A stretch of DNA of 30,316 bases from a virus. The notes beneath the pieces are model-generated. The model was not told where the DNA came from. It was given only the letters and a program-made list of their open reading frames with translations, and made no database searches. Shown here piece by piece: positions 28,179 to 30,316 of this stretch. Location: positions 1 to 30,316 of IMG/VR virus record IMGVR_UViG_3300007775_000176, one strand, 5' to 3'. Within the stretch, counting starts at the first letter, position 1. Each line of letters begins with the position of its first letter. Position numbers and translations under genes: made by a program.

Positions 28179-29114
28179 TCAATACTCTCTTTCTAAATTA
28201 AATCCAAAGTTTCTTCTGAATTTTTCAGCAAAATTTATCAATCTTATGTCAGACGCCATGGCGTTAGCCACGATAGAGTTGTATAATACATTAATTTGTT
28301 TGATTGGTGGTTTCTCTGGCAATTCTGATTTTTGTTCTGCTCTGATAGCATCTGAATATAAGTCATCATAAATTTGTGTAACTACTTTAAAATCTATTTT
28401 TCCCTTTTTTATTTCTGACAGAAATTTACTATCAGGTCTTGGGAAAGACATTTTCCCGGTATTCATAAATTCTATTAATTGACCAAGCAACCTTATTGCG
28501 TGTGATGCGCTGGACACACAATATCCATATTGGTTTATTTGTTTTTTGCGTTTATCTCCAAGTTTTCTTGTGTTAGTTCTTATCTCCCTTTTGTGTCCTG
28601 CGAATAATATTCGACACACTTCGTTCATTTCTTCTTTTTTTGGACTAAATATTTGTCTAATATCTTCTATCACTTGGTCTTCTGTTGTGGTTCTTTTTAC
28701 GGGAACCAGTTGAACTACTTTCACTTTTCTCCATTCGGATTGAGAATATCCTAAAATTCTTTTAGCAAATCTTTTGCATACGAACATGTTTTTGCTATGC
28801 AATATACTTCCACCTATACCTGTTCTCTCTATTATGTTAGGTTCTGGAGCAAACAATATTTCTAAGGCTTTTGGGTCTCCAGATATTAATAGTTGAACGA
28901 ATCTTTTTAGAGAATATATTACTGTGTCTGGTTCTCTAATGACTCTGTGTTCAAAATTATTAAAACCGCACAGATATTCGAATGGGGGGAGAATAAATCC
29001 CCTATAATCATAATCGCTATTTTCTGTGTGACTTCCATATAATCTAGAACCGGATAAGGTTAGTAGGTCTGGTTTTTCTAGAGAAAGGGTAAGAGAGTTC
29101 TCTGCATTTATCAT
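28179..29114 (-). CDS. RlaP-like nucleotidyltransferase (polymerase-beta superfamily)
   Basis: 311 residues. The nucleotidyltransferase signature GS-x10-DxD is present: G22-S23, then D34-Y-D36 (SGSRLYGSHTENSDYDYRG), followed by the family segment VIYSLKRFVQLLISGDPKALEILFAP. The rest is helical with a CVSSASHAIRLLGQLIEFM segment, as in RlaP (RNA-repair-associated polymerase-beta) proteins. RlaP is often encoded with RNA ligase and end-healing enzymes; the Pnkp-like protein next door fits that. The exact reaction is not known. The start ATG at 29114 is followed directly by good coding sequence. Confidence 0.85.
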   Translation of the reverse strand: MINAENSLTLSLEKPDLLTLSGSRLYGSHTENSDYDYRGFILPPFEYLCGFNNFEHRVIREPDTVIYSLKRFVQLLISGDPKALEILFAPEPNIIERTGIGGSILHSKNMFVCKRFAKRILGYSQSEWRKVKVVQLVPVKRTTTEDQVIEDIRQIFSPKKEEMNEVCRILFAGHKREIRTNTRKLGDKRKKQINQYGYCVSSASHAIRLLGQLIEFMNTGKMSFPRPDSKFLSEIKKGKIDFKVVTQIYDDLYSDAIRAEQKSELPEKPPIKQINVLYNSIVANAMASDIRLINFAEKFRRNFGFNLEREY

Positions 29115-29115
29115 T

Positions 29116-29436
29116 TTATTTTCCGTTTAAAAATTTCTTATACAGATAGATACAGAACTTAGTCAGTGCGATTACAAGAAATCCTACCAGGAATATCAAG
29201 ATAGCCAATAAAAAGAAAGATAAAACTAGAGCAAAAGGCCCCCAAAGAGGACATGTTATCCACCACCAACTCCAACTGATCGCCGCTGTTTTTCCGATTC
29301 CTGCCTTCAAAAGCAGAAGAACAGCGAAGATTACTGTGCTGAAACTAAGGCCAACTCCAACGACTTCTGTTTGCTTGTCATTACCCATTTTCTTTGCCCC
29401 TTTTCCATTGAACGGACTAAAACAACCAATACTCAT
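29116..29436 (-). CDS. Small integral membrane protein, Fragile-X-F-like
   Basis: 106 residues with two to three hydrophobic helices. The segment ISWSWWWITCPLWGPFAL matches the short WSWWW-x-x-x-PLW motif of the Transmembrane Fragile-X-F family. ATG at 29436 has GAGGA upstream; a second ATG at 29388 also has an AGGGG site. Small membrane proteins of this sort could be holin-like or exclusion factors, but no lysis genes adjoin. Function unknown. Confidence 0.78.
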   Translation of the reverse strand: MSIGCFSPFNGKGAKKMGNDKQTEVVGVGLSFSTVIFAVLLLLKAGIGKTAAISWSWWWITCPLWGPFALVLSFFLLAILIFLVGFLVIALTKFCIYLYKKFLNGK

Positions 29437-29490
29437 TCTTTAACTTCCTCAATTTTTTCGTTGGTAACGAATTTGATCTAATCAGAATGT

Positions 29491-30316
29491 TTAAACTTCC
29501 ACTTTTTGGAAGGATTGATCGTCAATAATAGCTGCTCTGAGTTTCCCCCCAGAAGCAACACCCCCATCTAAACAACAGGAAAACCTGTTTGGATGCACAA
29601 TGTCCGTGGATATATGTCCGCTAAAAACGTACGGAAGACTTGTTAAGGTATCCCACCAAGGAATTCCTCCAACTTCATCAAAAAAATCTTTTCCATCTAA
29701 ACGTCTCGCATACATACATGTCTCTTTGCGCTGACAAAAGACAGGAATTCTTCCATCTATTCCTGCGTGAACTACAATGGACGGTTCATTATCGATGCCT
29801 CTTATTATGATCATATCTGGCATCAATTCAATCCAAGCTGACCAACTATCAAAATCAAAGCTTTGGCATTGTTTTATTGTTTGGTCTAATCCATTAGCTA
29901 TCTTGACGGGATTGCCTTTCATCCACCTCATTAATTTGTTGTCGTGATTACCTTGACAGACATAGGCGCTTGGATTCGATCTAAACCAATGTAAAACCTT
30001 ATCTGATGATGGACCCCTATCTACAAGATCGCCTACAGAGACTACTATATCTTCCTGTCGATGATCACATTTGATTAACAGTTCTGAGAATTTCTCAAAG
30101 TGACCATGGATATCTCCAACGATTATGACTTTCTTGTTGTCACAAACATTCTGTATGTCCAATGTCGTTGCGATCTTCCTATCTCTGATTCTCAGAAGTT
30201 CGTCGAATTCATCTCCAGACGGCTCTTCGAAACTATCGAAGAAAAATTGTATGATTTTTTCATGATTATCTTCTTTGCGAATGGTAGGATGATCTTTTCT
30301 TGTTGCAAGACGCTGA
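29491..30316 (-). CDS. Pnkp-like protein, metallophosphatase part (5' end cut by window)
   Basis: The frame is open to the window edge, so the N-terminus is missing; 275 codons are visible. After about 50 charged residues comes a calcineurin-like phosphatase: VGDIHGHFEKFSELL, VSVGDLVDRGPSSDKVL, GNHDNKLMRWMKGNP, then GLDQTIKQC, VVHAGIDG and FSGHIST. The GNHDNKLMRW...VKIANGLDQT segment matches the phosphatase module of bacterial Pnkp, whose N-terminal part is a polynucleotide 5'-kinase and which heals broken RNA ends. That kinase would lie beyond the edge. No ligase domain follows here. It borders the RlaP-like gene region, supporting an RNA-repair set. A PPP-family Ser/Thr phosphatase is the alternative. 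Confidence 0.8.
   Translation of the reverse strand, partial: QRLATRKDHPTIRKEDNHEKIIQFFFDSFEEPSGDEFDELLRIRDRKIATTLDIQNVCDNKKVIIVGDIHGHFEKFSELLIKCDHRQEDIVVSVGDLVDRGPSSDKVLHWFRSNPSAYVCQGNHDNKLMRWMKGNPVKIANGLDQTIKQCQSFDFDSWSAWIELMPDMIIIRGIDNEPSIVVHAGIDGRIPVFCQRKETCMYARRLDGKDFFDEVGGIPWWDTLTSLPYVFSGHISTDIVHPNRFSCCLDGGVASGGKLRAAIIDDQSFQKVEV

Overview
This window looks like the early and middle (metabolism, replication and accessory) part of a large AT-rich bacteriophage genome. Nearly every gene lies on the minus strand, so transcription runs from the high-coordinate end to the low end. Genes are short, packed with 1-11 bp overlaps, and mostly preceded by AGGAG-type ribosome binding sites. Hallmark phage-type genes sit side by side: DnaB-like helicase, RecA/UvsX-like recombinase, dCMP deaminase, RNase H, a Cas4/RecB-like nuclease, class II ribonucleotide reductase, ThyX, a sigma-like factor, ClpP, a tyrosine recombinase and peptide deformylase. 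No structural genes are present. Several lipoprotein signals and a candidate unimolecular spanin argue for a host with an outer membrane. Canonical TATAAT boxes and Shine-Dalgarno sites argue against a Bacteroidetes-type host.

Layout, by window coordinate. 1-3468: replication and recombination (DnaB N-terminus, zinc-ribbon protein, coiled protein, PD-(D/E)XK-like nuclease, dCMP deaminase, RecA). 3461-5345: small unknowns and zinc-ribbon proteins. 5345-8888: FmdB-like ribbon, candidate u-spanin, RNase H, RecB/Cas4-like nuclease, DnaJ-like zinc protein, helix-turn-helix/metallophosphatase fusion. 8889-16132: class II RNR, HD hydrolase, membrane-anchored trypsin-like protease with a lipoprotein, sigma-like factor, ClpP, tyrosine recombinase, ThyX. 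16143-18510: an operon with a good sigma70-type promoter whose main product is a BrxL-family AAA+ ATPase without the Lon-like C-terminal domain. 18748-20192: peptide deformylase, then three tandem mini-genes of one basic family and a possible truncated-histone-like protein. 20204-25281: a module of DUF2997, BRCT, DUF1257 (Ycf35-like), Cys-rich acidic proteins, DUF3150 and a Ycf46-like AAA+ ATPase. 25335-27300: small accessory genes, a strong terminator, a divergent promoter region and the only plus-strand gene, a lipoprotein. 27347-30316: a PAP2 phosphatase lipoprotein, an RlaP-like nucleotidyltransferase, a small membrane protein and the phosphatase part of a Pnkp-like end-healing protein.

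How they may work together: dCMP deaminase, RNR and ThyX form a dTTP-oriented nucleotide pathway. DnaB, RecA, RNase H and the nucleases serve replication and recombination. RlaP and Pnkp suggest RNA repair. The two most unusual blocks are the phage BrxL homologue and the Ycf46/DUF1257/DUF2997/BRCT/DUF3150 module.

Four small genes between 15.9 and 22.7 kb are interrupted: two by one-base shifts at homopolymers and two by in-frame stops. They keep coherent protein sequence and gene spacing across the break. This is either recent decay, sequence error or recoding. I saw no tRNA genes, rRNA, CRISPR arrays, insertion sequences or recognisable att sites.
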